Of a DNA stretch of 5,547 nucleotides, positions 1 to 5,547 are shown in pieces. Source of the DNA: an uncultured Sphingobium sp. GTDB lineage: Bacteria; Pseudomonadota; Alphaproteobacteria; Sphingomonadales; Sphingomonadaceae. Made by a program: the position numbers and the translations under genes. The stretch is taken from contig CAJYHD010000061.1 of NCBI GenBank assembly GCA_913773715.1, positions 1 to 5,547 on the forward strand. Direction: 5' to 3'. The notes beneath the pieces were generated by a model. It had not been told where the DNA came from. It did not search any database and saw only the letters and a list, made by a program, of their open reading frames with translations. How positions within the stretch are numbered: position 1 is the stretch's first letter; each line of letters opens with the position of its first letter.

Positions 1-1019
1 AGGAACGCTCCGTGGATCTCCTGCTCGGCAGGCGGGTCGAGCACGTCGATGCCCATGCGAAGGCAATATGCACGGGCGACGGTGATCAGATCGGCTACGG
101 CATGCTCATCTGGGCCGCTGGCGGAGATGCACGCCGCCTGACCTGCGACGGTCATCATCTCCGCGGTGTGCATACGGTACGATCCCGTGAGGACGTCGAT
201 CGTCTGCTTCAGGAATTGCCCGCAGCCAAGTCTATCGTGGTGGTCGGAGGTGGGTACATCGGCCTTGAGGCTTCCGCCGGTCTATCCAAGCTCGGCAAGA
301 CGGTCACGGTCGTTGAAGCTGCGGATCGCGTGCTGGCCCGAGTGGCCGGCGAGCCGCTCTCCCGCTTCTACGAGGGGGAGCATCGCGAACATGGCGTCGA
401 GGTGCTTCTCAACGCCGCCGTTGGCTGCATCGAAGGCGACGTCTCCGTGTCCGGCGTCCGATTGACAGATGGTCGGCTGCTTGCAGCCGACATTGTCATC
501 GTCGGCATTGGAATCGCACCGTCAATTCAACCGCTTCAGGACGCTGGGGCTGTCGTCGACAATGGCGTGATCGTGGACGGTCAATGTCGGACGTCGCTCC
601 CCGACATCTTTGCGATCGGCGACTGTGCGGCCCACGCCAATGGTTACGCCGGCGGAGCGATGATCCGGCTGGAGTCGGTACAGAACGCCAACGACCAAGC
701 GGTCATCGCGGCACGTGCAATCGTCGGCAAGAACGACGTCTACGACGCCGTTCCCTGGTTCTGGTCCAACCAATTCGATCTGAAGCTGCAGACGGTGGGG
801 CTTTCGATGGGGCATGACGATCTGGTCGTCAGGGGAGATCCGAAAAGCCGCAGCTTCACGGTCGTCTACTTGCGCGACGGGCGGGTCATCGCGCTCGATA
901 CGGTCAATGCCATGAAGGACTTCGTTCAGGGGCGAGCGTTGGTACAGAAGGGGAGCCAGGTTCCCCGCGAAGCTCTGATGGACGAAACGGTGCCGCTCAA
1001 GTCCATGGTTTCGCCCTAG
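1..1019 (+). CDS. NAD(P)H-dependent ferredoxin reductase (rhodocoxin/putidaredoxin reductase type), 5'-truncated
   Basis: This is an FAD flavoprotein that passes electrons from NADH to a small [2Fe-2S] ferredoxin, usually to feed a cytochrome P450 or a ring-hydroxylating oxygenase. The reading frame is already open at the window edge (codons from base 3), so the N-terminal FAD-binding Rossmann motif, roughly the first 70 residues of a family usually near 400-410, lies outside. What remains shows the second dinucleotide fold, VVVGGGYIGLEA (about bases 237-272), with a Glu at the end of the following strand (TVVEAADRVL), which favours NADH over NADPH. Next comes the second FAD motif DIFAIGDCAAH (bases 603-635), then the C-terminal reductase domain beginning near PWFWSNQFDLKLQTVGL. 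The usual ATG-like motif before the NAD domain reads AAGGDARRL. The GTG at base 12 is internal, not the start. The gene ends in TAG and is followed by a nitroreductase on the same strand. The family call is firm; the ferredoxin and oxygenase partners are not visible. Confidence 0.93.
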   Translation, partial: ERSVDLLLGRRVEHVDAHAKAICTGDGDQIGYGMLIWAAGGDARRLTCDGHHLRGVHTVRSREDVDRLLQELPAAKSIVVVGGGYIGLEASAGLSKLGKTVTVVEAADRVLARVAGEPLSRFYEGEHREHGVEVLLNAAVGCIEGDVSVSGVRLTDGRLLAADIVIVGIGIAPSIQPLQDAGAVVDNGVIVDGQCRTSLPDIFAIGDCAAHANGYAGGAMIRLESVQNANDQAVIAARAIVGKNDVYDAVPWFWSNQFDLKLQTVGLSMGHDDLVVRGDPKSRSFTVVYLRDGRVIALDTVNAMKDFVQGRALVQKGSQVPREALMDETVPLKSMVSP

Positions 1020-1046
1020 TCCCGCAGCTTGATCACCGGTCACCGA

Positions 1047-1069
1047 CGCTATCGCGTTCAAGCGAAGCG
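1047..1069 (+). other. Hairpin between ferredoxin reductase and nitroreductase genes
   Basis: The arms CGCT-a-TCGC and GCGAAGCG can form eight base pairs (1047-1050 with 1066-1069, and 1052-1055 with 1062-1065). They are interrupted by one bulged A at 1051 and close on the loop gttcaa. The structure sits 28-50 bases after the reductase stop and ends 6 bases before the nitroreductase Shine-Dalgarno. No U-tract follows, so it is not a standard intrinsic terminator. It could tune mRNA stability or expression of the second gene, or be a chance structure in GC-rich DNA. Confidence 0.35.
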
Positions 1070-1075
1070 GATGAT

Positions 1076-1079
1076 GGAG
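1076..1079 (+). promoter_or_regulatory. Ribosome binding site of the nitroreductase gene
   Basis: GGAG lies 8 bases before the ATG at 1088. This supports that ATG as the start, which also places the family's N-terminal RRSVR motif at the expected distance from the N-terminus. Confidence 0.6.
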
Positions 1080-1087
1080 TCGAACGA

Positions 1088-1753
1088 ATGCTCGTCAGCC
1101 AGGCGATACGGGAACGACGCTCTGTTCGAGCATTCCTGCCGACGCCGGTCCCCGAGGAGACGCTCCACCGCATTGCAGTCAACGCTGCCCGCGCCGCAAC
1201 CGGTGGCAATCTCCAGCCGTGGCATGTCGATATCGTCGGCGGGGATGCCCTCTCCGCATTGAAGGCCATCATGTCGGCAAAGCTGGAGAACGGCATGACC
1301 GAGACGCCCGGCTATCAGATCTACCCACCGGCCCTCGATGGTCACTACGACCAGCGCCGTCGCGCGGTGGGCGAGCTCCTATACGGGCATCTTGGCATCC
1401 CTCGTGAGGACAAAGACGGCCGCCGGGCTTGGTTCGCCCGCAACTTCCAGCTGTTCGGCGCACCTGCTGCGTTCTTCATCACCGTCGATCGCCGGATGGG
1501 GCCACCGCAATGGGCTGACCTCGGTATGTACCTGCAATCCTTGATGCTTCTCGCGCTCGAAGCCGGCCTCGGCTCATGCGCACAGGAAGCTTGGGCGATG
1601 TATGCCGGCACGGTGGAGGCGTTTCTCGAATGCCCTGCCGAGCGTATGCTGTTCTGTGGCGTCGCCATCGGGCATGAGGATCCCGACGATCCGGCGAACA
1701 GAACCAGGAGCGACCGGGCTGCGCCTTCCGAGTGGCTTACCGTGCGTCGATAG
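1088..1753 (+). CDS. Nitroreductase-family FMN oxidoreductase
   Basis: The product is a 221-residue soluble flavoprotein of the nitroreductase superfamily. Members are usually dimers that bind FMN and use NAD(P)H to reduce nitroaromatics, quinones, enones or other electron-poor substrates. The N-terminal helix and FMN phosphate-binding motif RERRSVRAF (residues 8-16) is present. It is followed by ATGGNLQPWHV (37-47), the usual N-x-QPW segment near the flavin. The core WADLGMYLQSLMLLALEAGLGSC (142-164) and the C-terminal GVAIGHED (191-198) also match the family. The length is typical and the chain looks intact. The ATG has a GGAG Shine-Dalgarno. The gene lies 68 bases after the ferredoxin reductase, so the two may be co-transcribed, although a hairpin lies between them. 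In a catabolic setting it may reduce a double bond or quinone rather than a nitro group, but the sequence does not show the substrate. There is no signal peptide or membrane segment. Confidence 0.93.
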   Translation: MLVSQAIRERRSVRAFLPTPVPEETLHRIAVNAARAATGGNLQPWHVDIVGGDALSALKAIMSAKLENGMTETPGYQIYPPALDGHYDQRRRAVGELLYGHLGIPREDKDGRRAWFARNFQLFGAPAAFFITVDRRMGPPQWADLGMYLQSLMLLALEAGLGSCAQEAWAMYAGTVEAFLECPAERMLFCGVAIGHEDPDDPANRTRSDRAAPSEWLTVRR

Positions 1754-1776
1754 GCGGTCTGCCGTCCAGCCCGGCA

Positions 1777-1803
1777 ACGCTTCACCGCCCTGAGCGGCAG
1801 CGT
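1777..1803. terminator. Possible bidirectional terminator hairpin between convergent genes
   Basis: The outer arms ACGCT (1777-1781) and AGCGT (1799-1803) are perfect complements. Inside them CCGC (1785-1788) pairs with GCGG (1794-1797) around the loop cctga, leaving a small TCA/C internal loop. The hairpin sits between the nitroreductase stop (1753) and the stop of the opposing acyl-CoA synthetase (1806-1808), where a shared terminator is expected. Neither side has a good T-run, so intrinsic termination would be weak. The position supports the call more than the structure does. Confidence 0.35.
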
Positions 1804-1805
1804 CT

Positions 1806-3323
1806 TCAGGGGCAGTACTGGTCTTTGAGGAGCCGCTTGAACAGCTTCCCCGTCGGCTCGCGCGGCAGTTCAGCCTGGAACACCACGCGCTTGGGCGTCT
1901 TAACGCCGCCGAGCTCCCGACGTGCGAAGGCGCGCAGTTCCTCCGCCAGCGCGTTGCCTACGGCGACGCCGGGCGCAGGCTGGACAACAGCGAGCACGAT
2001 CTCGCCCATCTCTTCGCAAGGAATTCCGATGACGGCGACGTCCGCGACCGCAGGGTGCGTCACCAGCAGATTCTCGATCTCCTGCGGATATATGTTCACG
2101 CCGCCGGAGATGATCATGAAGCTCTTACGATCGGAGAGGAACAGGTAGCCGTCCTCATCGACATGACCGATGTCACCCAAGGTGGCCCAGCCCCGGAAAT
2201 CGTGAGCCTCCGCCGTCTTCATGGGATCGTTCAGATAGCGGAATTGTGGACCGTCGCTGAAGAAGACGTTGCCTGTTCGGCCCGTTGGCAGCTCGACCCC
2301 GGCGTCATCGACGATATGCACATTGCCGAGCACCGCCCTGCCCACCGATCCTGGCTTTTCCAGCCATTCGGCGCTGGACAGTGCCGTGATGCCGCAGCTC
2401 TCCGTGCCGGAGTAATACTCGTGCACGATCGGCCCAAGCCACTCGATCATCGCTCGCTTGACGGGTACCGGGCATGGAGCGGCCGCATGAACCACCGCCC
2501 TCAACGAGGATAGGTCGTAGCGGGATCGCACCTCCTCCGGCAGCTTCAGCATGCGGACGAAGTGCGTCGGGACGAAGGTCGCGTGGGTCACGCGATACTT
2601 CTGGATCAGCTGCAAGGCCTCTTCGGCATCGAACCGCTCCATGACGATCACGGTGCCTCCGAGCTGCTGGACAGCCATCGCCCAACGAAGCGGGGCTGCA
2701 TGATACAGCGGGGACGTGGAGAGATAGATCGCGTCGCCGCTCATTCCATAGAGGCTGCTCCCCATGCGCGTAAGGGGCGTCTCGGCATCGATCGCGCCGG
2801 TGGGAAGGGCCGGCATGACCCCCTTCGGCCTGCCGGTGGTACCCGACGAGTACAGCAGGTCCGAACCGGCGCTCTCGTCCGAGATGGGGCTGCTCGGCCG
2901 CTCGGCGGCAACCGCTGACCAGTCTGCGAGAACGTCATCGGAACCGGTCCACCGGTAAGCCAGCACGTCCGGGGCCTCGATCAGCGCCGCCCTGGCCAGG
3001 TCCGCAAATGCTGGCGAGACTACCAGTAGCTTGGCACCCGAGTCGCGCAGGATGTATGCGACGTCTCGCGCGCTCAGCTTGTTGGAAATGGCGGTCTGAT
3101 ACAGGCCCGATCGCTGCGCGGCCCAGCCTAAGATGAAGACTTCGGGAGAGTTCGAGAACAGGGTGGCCACGACGTCCCCGCGTTGCATTCCCAGGGATCG
3201 CAGCTGCCAGGCGCTGGCGTTGGCGCGCTCGTTCAATTGCGCTAACGTCACGGTTTCGCCCGACGCCGCCATAATGATCGCAGGCTTCTCCGGGCTGCGG
3301 ACCGCGTGCTCGGCCGGGTGCAT
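1806..3323 (-). CDS. AMP-forming acyl-CoA synthetase (fatty-acid/carboxylic acid-CoA ligase)
   Basis: The product is a 505-residue member of the ANL (AMP-binding) superfamily. It activates a carboxylic acid with ATP to an acyl-adenylate and then forms the CoA thioester. All core motifs are intact: the phosphate loop LYSSGTTGRPKG (157-168), the adenine-binding YYSGTES (303-309), the ribose-binding Asp in TLGDIG (D384), the hinge and C-terminal-domain start SDRKSFMIISGGVNIYPQEIE (397-417), and the adenylation lysine in PTGKLFKR (K493). The length is normal for FadD-like ligases, and no signal peptide or membrane segment is visible. The ATG start is supported by a strong GGAGAGG upstream. The gene runs opposite to its neighbours, divergent from the acyl-CoA dehydrogenase and thiolase genes that could process its product. 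The shared 173-base control region contains a palindrome. The substrate is unresolved; similar sphingomonad enzymes are often just annotated as acyl-CoA synthetases, and some relatives act on steroid side-chain or aryl-alkanoic acids. Confidence 0.95.
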   Translation of the reverse strand: MHPAEHAVRSPEKPAIIMAASGETVTLAQLNERANASAWQLRSLGMQRGDVVATLFSNSPEVFILGWAAQRSGLYQTAISNKLSARDVAYILRDSGAKLLVVSPAFADLARAALIEAPDVLAYRWTGSDDVLADWSAVAAERPSSPISDESAGSDLLYSSGTTGRPKGVMPALPTGAIDAETPLTRMGSSLYGMSGDAIYLSTSPLYHAAPLRWAMAVQQLGGTVIVMERFDAEEALQLIQKYRVTHATFVPTHFVRMLKLPEEVRSRYDLSSLRAVVHAAAPCPVPVKRAMIEWLGPIVHEYYSGTESCGITALSSAEWLEKPGSVGRAVLGNVHIVDDAGVELPTGRTGNVFFSDGPQFRYLNDPMKTAEAHDFRGWATLGDIGHVDEDGYLFLSDRKSFMIISGGVNIYPQEIENLLVTHPAVADVAVIGIPCEEMGEIVLAVVQPAPGVAVGNALAEELRAFARRELGGVKTPKRVVFQAELPREPTGKLFKRLLKDQYCP

Positions 3324-3327
3324 CTGG

Positions 3328-3334
3328 CCTCTCC
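3328..3334 (-). promoter_or_regulatory. Ribosome binding site of the acyl-CoA synthetase gene
   Basis: Read on the minus strand, GGAGAGG lies 4 bases before the ATG, with its GGAG core 7 bases away. This is a strong Shine-Dalgarno that fixes the synthetase start. Confidence 0.65.
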
Positions 3335-3346
3335 GTTATTCTGTTT

Positions 3347-3366
3347 GCGCGGTGGAACCACAGCGC
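3347..3366. promoter_or_regulatory. Palindromic candidate operator in the divergent promoter region
   Basis: The 20-base sequence gcgcggtggaaccacagcgc is an interrupted palindrome. Arms GCGC and GTGG pair with CCAC and GCGC, so eight of ten half-site positions are complementary; the mismatches are the 3351/3362 pair and the central AA. It lies 23 bases upstream of the synthetase start codon, between two divergent gene sets of matching function. That is where a TetR-, MarR- or similar regulator binding site would be expected. No regulator gene is in the window. It could instead form a hairpin in the 5' leader of the synthetase mRNA. I found no convincing -35/-10 pair on either strand in this 173-base gap. 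Confidence 0.45.
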
Positions 3367-3483
3367 GGACCCTCCCCGCAATCCGAGCGCAAGAAATGTG
3401 AAAAGCCGCGCGAGTGCCGGGCAAAGCCGAGATCGGTCTTATCCGCTATCCAGAAGACAAGGCGGCCCGGAAGCGGCGGCCAC

Positions 3484-3488
3484 AGGAG
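3484..3488 (+). promoter_or_regulatory. Ribosome binding site that decides a TTG start for the acyl-CoA dehydrogenase
   Basis: AGGAG lies 8 bases before the in-frame TTG at 3497. No comparable Shine-Dalgarno precedes the upstream in-frame GTG at 3398. Starting at the TTG gives the N-terminus MILTEDQVAIRDAVREFA, which is typical for the family. Confidence 0.65.
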
Positions 3489-3496
3489 AGCCCGAA

Positions 3497-4624
3497 TTGA
3501 TCCTGACCGAAGACCAAGTCGCCATTCGCGATGCGGTGCGTGAGTTCGCACAGGAGCGTATCCGCCCGTCGAGCGGTGCCTTCGAGAAGGCTGGCGGTTT
3601 CCCGCCGGAACTCTTCCGGGAGCTTGGGCAACTCGGAATGATGGGCATGACGGCTCCCGCGTCGGCCGGCGGATCGGAAGCCGACTACGTCTCCTATGCG
3701 CTGGCGCTCATGGAGATTGCGGCGGCAGACGGTGCATTGTCGACCGTCGTGTCGATCCAGAACTCCATCATGGTTTCGGGGCTCTTGAAGGACGGCACGC
3801 CTGCTCAGCAGGAGAGATGGCTGCCGAAGCTCATCTCGGGTGAAGCCATTGGCGCATTTGCGCTGACCGAAGCTGATGCCGGCAGCGATGCTGCGGCGAT
3901 CCGGACTCGTGCGATCCGCACCGGCGGCGGCTGGCGCATCGACGGTTCGAAGCAGTTCATTACCTCGGGCCGCACCGCGTCCGTCGCGATGGTGATCGCC
4001 GTGACCGATCCCGATGCGGGCAGGAAGGGGATTTCGGCATTCCTGGTCCCCACGGACACGCCCGGCTATTTCGTGGACAAGGTGGAGCACAAGCTCGGCC
4101 AGGCAGCGTCAGACACGTGCGGCATTCGTTTCGAGGACTGTGTCGTATCGGACGATGCGCTGCTTGGGGACGAAGGCCGGGGTTATTCGATCGCCCTCTC
4201 CAATCTCGAAGCCGGACGAATCGGTATCGCCGCGCAGTCAATAGGAATGGCGCAGGCCGCCTTGGACATCGCCGTCGCCTATGCGCGTGATCGGCGGAGC
4301 TTCGGCAAGCCAATCATCGAGCACCAGGCGGTCGGATTCCGCCTGGCAGATCTCGCCACGCGCCTTGAGGCGGCCAAGCAGCTGGTGCTTCACGCGGCAG
4401 CGCTGAAGGATGCGAAGGAGCCGGCACTCGACGCGGCGTCGATGGCGAAGCTCTTCAGCTCCGAGACGGCGGAAGCGGTCGTGTCGGGCGCTATCCAGAC
4501 TTTGGGCGGATACGGATACCTCGAGGAGTTCGGATTGGCCCGGATCTATCGGGATGTCCGCGTCTGCCAGATCTACGAGGGAACCTCCGACGTGCAGCGG
4601 ATGGTGATCGCCCGAGGCCTTTGA
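3497..4624 (+). CDS. Acyl-CoA dehydrogenase, TTG start
   Basis: This FAD enzyme oxidises an acyl-CoA to the trans-2-enoyl-CoA, the first step of beta-oxidation, and passes electrons to electron-transfer flavoprotein. From the TTG it has 375 residues, close to the usual 380 or so. The N-terminal helical domain is followed by the first family signature ALTEADAGSDAAA (122-134), with FITSG at 154-158. The C-terminal domain contains DRRSFGKPIIEHQA and the second signature QTLGGYGYLEEFGLARIYRD (334-353). The catalytic base is the Glu of IYEGTSDVQR (E361, codon 4577-4579), the position used by short- and medium-chain enzymes. An in-frame GTG at 3398 would add 33 Arg-rich residues with no family counterpart, so it is less likely. 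The thiolase gene starts 10 bases after the stop, indicating one transcript. Chain-length or substrate preference cannot be read here; branched-chain or aromatic acyl substrates are possible. Confidence 0.94.
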   Translation: MILTEDQVAIRDAVREFAQERIRPSSGAFEKAGGFPPELFRELGQLGMMGMTAPASAGGSEADYVSYALALMEIAAADGALSTVVSIQNSIMVSGLLKDGTPAQQERWLPKLISGEAIGAFALTEADAGSDAAAIRTRAIRTGGGWRIDGSKQFITSGRTASVAMVIAVTDPDAGRKGISAFLVPTDTPGYFVDKVEHKLGQAASDTCGIRFEDCVVSDDALLGDEGRGYSIALSNLEAGRIGIAAQSIGMAQAALDIAVAYARDRRSFGKPIIEHQAVGFRLADLATRLEAAKQLVLHAAALKDAKEPALDAASMAKLFSSETAEAVVSGAIQTLGGYGYLEEFGLARIYRDVRVCQIYEGTSDVQRMVIARGL

Positions 4625-4629
4625 GGAAG
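4624..4629 (+). promoter_or_regulatory. Ribosome binding site of the thiolase gene, overlapping the preceding stop codon
   Basis: AGGAAG begins on the last base of the dehydrogenase TGA and ends 5 bases before the thiolase ATG. Ribosomes finishing the dehydrogenase can therefore reinitiate at the thiolase, which suggests translational coupling. Confidence 0.6.
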
Positions 4630-4634
4630 AACGC

Positions 4635-5547
4635 ATGACCGATCCGATCATCATCGCAGGCTATGCCCGCACCCCTATGGGCGGCTTCCAAGGCGTGCTT
4701 TCCGGCGTCAGCTCGGTGGAGCTCGGCGCAACCGCCGTAGCCGCTGCCGTCGAGCGTTCGGCCGTCGACGGCACGGCAGTGGAGCGCATCTACATGGGCT
4801 GTGTGCTTCCGGCGGGGCTTGGCCAGGCACCGGCTCGGCAGGCTGCCATCAAGGCGGGTCTGCCCAAGTCGGTCGAGGCGACCACCGTCAACAAGATGTG
4901 CGGCTCCGGGATGCAGGCGACCATCATGGCGGCCGAGGCCCTAGCGTCCGGCAATGTCGACATCGTGGTCGCCGGAGGCATGGAGAGCATGACCAATGCG
5001 CCCTTCCTGCTCGCGAAGCATCGTTCCGGAGCGCGGATCGGTCACGATAAGGTGATCGACTCCATGATGATGGACGGCCTCGAAGACGCCTACACCCCTG
5101 GTAAGCCGATGGGGGCGTTCGCAGAGGATACCGCACGCGACTATCAGTTCACGCGCGAAGCTCAGGATGGCTACGCCCTCGAAAGCCTGTCGCGTGCGAA
5201 GGCCGCGATCGACACGGATGCCTTCGCCGATGAGATCGTCAGCGTCACGGTGCAGACCAGAAAGGGGCCGGTAGAGGTCAGTCGAGACGAGCAGCCGGGC
5301 AACGCGAAGCCTGAGAAGGTGCCAGACCTTCGTCCCGCGTTCGCAACGGATGGCACGATCACGGCGGCGACGTCGGCCTCCATCTCGGATGGTGCGGCGG
5401 CCCTAGTCCTGACCCGCGCGAGCGTGGCGGAGGCGCGCGGTATCGCCAAGCACGCCGAGCTGGTCGCGACCGCCGCTCACGCCCAGGAGCCCGAACTTTT
5501 CACGACCGCCCCGGTTACCGCGATCCGCAAGGTACTTGCGAAGGCAG
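4635..5547 (+). CDS. Thiolase (acetyl-CoA C-acyltransferase), 3'-truncated
   Basis: I translated this frame by hand: it stays open from the ATG to the window end (304 codons plus one base), with no stop. The product is a type II thiolase, which either cleaves 3-ketoacyl-CoA with CoA to release acetyl-CoA or condenses two acetyl-CoA. The start MTDPIIIAGYARTPMGGFQG is typical. The nucleophilic cysteine is C89 in TTVNKMCGSGMQA, the same number as in the well-studied Zoogloea enzyme. GGMESMTNAPF (114-124) and MGAFAEDTA (159-167) follow. The conserved loop before the C-terminal domain reads ITAATSASISDGAAAL, with Thr where many thiolases have Asn. About 90 residues are missing, including the NEAFA, GHP (catalytic His) and CxGGG (second catalytic Cys) motifs, so catalytic completeness cannot be checked. 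It sits 10 bases after the acyl-CoA dehydrogenase. That favours a degradative 3-ketoacyl-CoA role, though biosynthetic acetoacetyl-CoA thiolase is not excluded. Confidence 0.93.
   Translation, partial: MTDPIIIAGYARTPMGGFQGVLSGVSSVELGATAVAAAVERSAVDGTAVERIYMGCVLPAGLGQAPARQAAIKAGLPKSVEATTVNKMCGSGMQATIMAAEALASGNVDIVVAGGMESMTNAPFLLAKHRSGARIGHDKVIDSMMMDGLEDAYTPGKPMGAFAEDTARDYQFTREAQDGYALESLSRAKAAIDTDAFADEIVSVTVQTRKGPVEVSRDEQPGNAKPEKVPDLRPAFATDGTITAATSASISDGAAALVLTRASVAEARGIAKHAELVATAAHAQEPELFTTAPVTAIRKVLAKA

Noticed and set aside
12..14. GTG as start codon of the ferredoxin reductase
   Set aside because: Codons upstream to the window edge are open and the homologous protein continues; the N-terminal FAD domain must lie outside the window.
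522..1061. Minus-strand open frame of 179 codons opposite the ferredoxin reductase
   Set aside because: It mirrors a strongly supported coding gene in GC-rich DNA, and its translation has no recognisable motif or domain.
1345..1785. Minus-strand open frame of 146 codons opposite the nitroreductase
   Set aside because: The opposite strand encodes clear nitroreductase motifs; this frame is Ser/Arg/Pro-rich with no family features.
2055..2513. Plus-strand open frame of 152 codons inside the acyl-CoA synthetase
   Set aside because: The synthetase frame carries all ANL motifs through this region. The plus-strand frame has no domain and is a shadow.
3461..3481. Direct repeat GGCGGCC (3461-3467 and 3475-3481) before the dehydrogenase
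   Set aside because: Seven bases of pure G/C in a GC-rich leader are easily explained by chance, and there is no third copy or even spacing.
3446..4090. Minus-strand open frame of 214 codons opposite the acyl-CoA dehydrogenase
   Set aside because: The length reflects high GC. The dehydrogenase signatures on the plus strand explain the region.

Overview
The window is GC-rich, densely coding bacterial DNA. It holds five protein genes, two of them cut by the window edges. The codon bias and the style of the acyl-CoA enzymes and thiolase suggest an alphaproteobacterium, most likely a sphingomonad (Sphingobium/Novosphingobium type). That placement comes from recognising protein families, not from a database search. 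No RNA genes, insertion sequences or CRISPR repeats were seen.

Layout: (1) Positions 1-1019, + strand: the 3' five-sixths of an NADH-dependent ferredoxin reductase of the rhodocoxin/putidaredoxin reductase type. (2) Positions 1088-1753, +: a nitroreductase-family flavoprotein, following after a 68-base gap that contains a hairpin. (3) Positions 1806-3323, -: an AMP-forming acyl-CoA synthetase, convergent with the nitroreductase across a 52-base gap that also contains a hairpin. (4) Positions 3324-3496: a divergent control region with a 20-base imperfect palindrome. (5) Positions 3497-4624, +: an acyl-CoA dehydrogenase, best started at a TTG codon. (6) Positions 4635-5547, +: a thiolase, cut off by the window end and tightly coupled to the dehydrogenase.

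Together the genes look like part of a catabolic cluster. The ligase would activate a carboxylic acid to its CoA thioester, the dehydrogenase would introduce the alpha-beta double bond, and the thiolase would cleave a 3-ketoacyl-CoA. The hydratase and 3-hydroxyacyl-CoA dehydrogenase that this route needs are not in the window. The ferredoxin reductase implies that a ferredoxin and a P450 or other oxygenase are encoded nearby or elsewhere. The substrate cannot be read from the sequence; terpenoid, steroid side-chain, aryl-alkanoic or fatty acids are all possible. All the protein families are known, and I found no clear evidence of a previously undescribed system. The most useful leads are the palindrome in the divergent region, the unusual TTG start, and the unexplained role of the nitroreductase.
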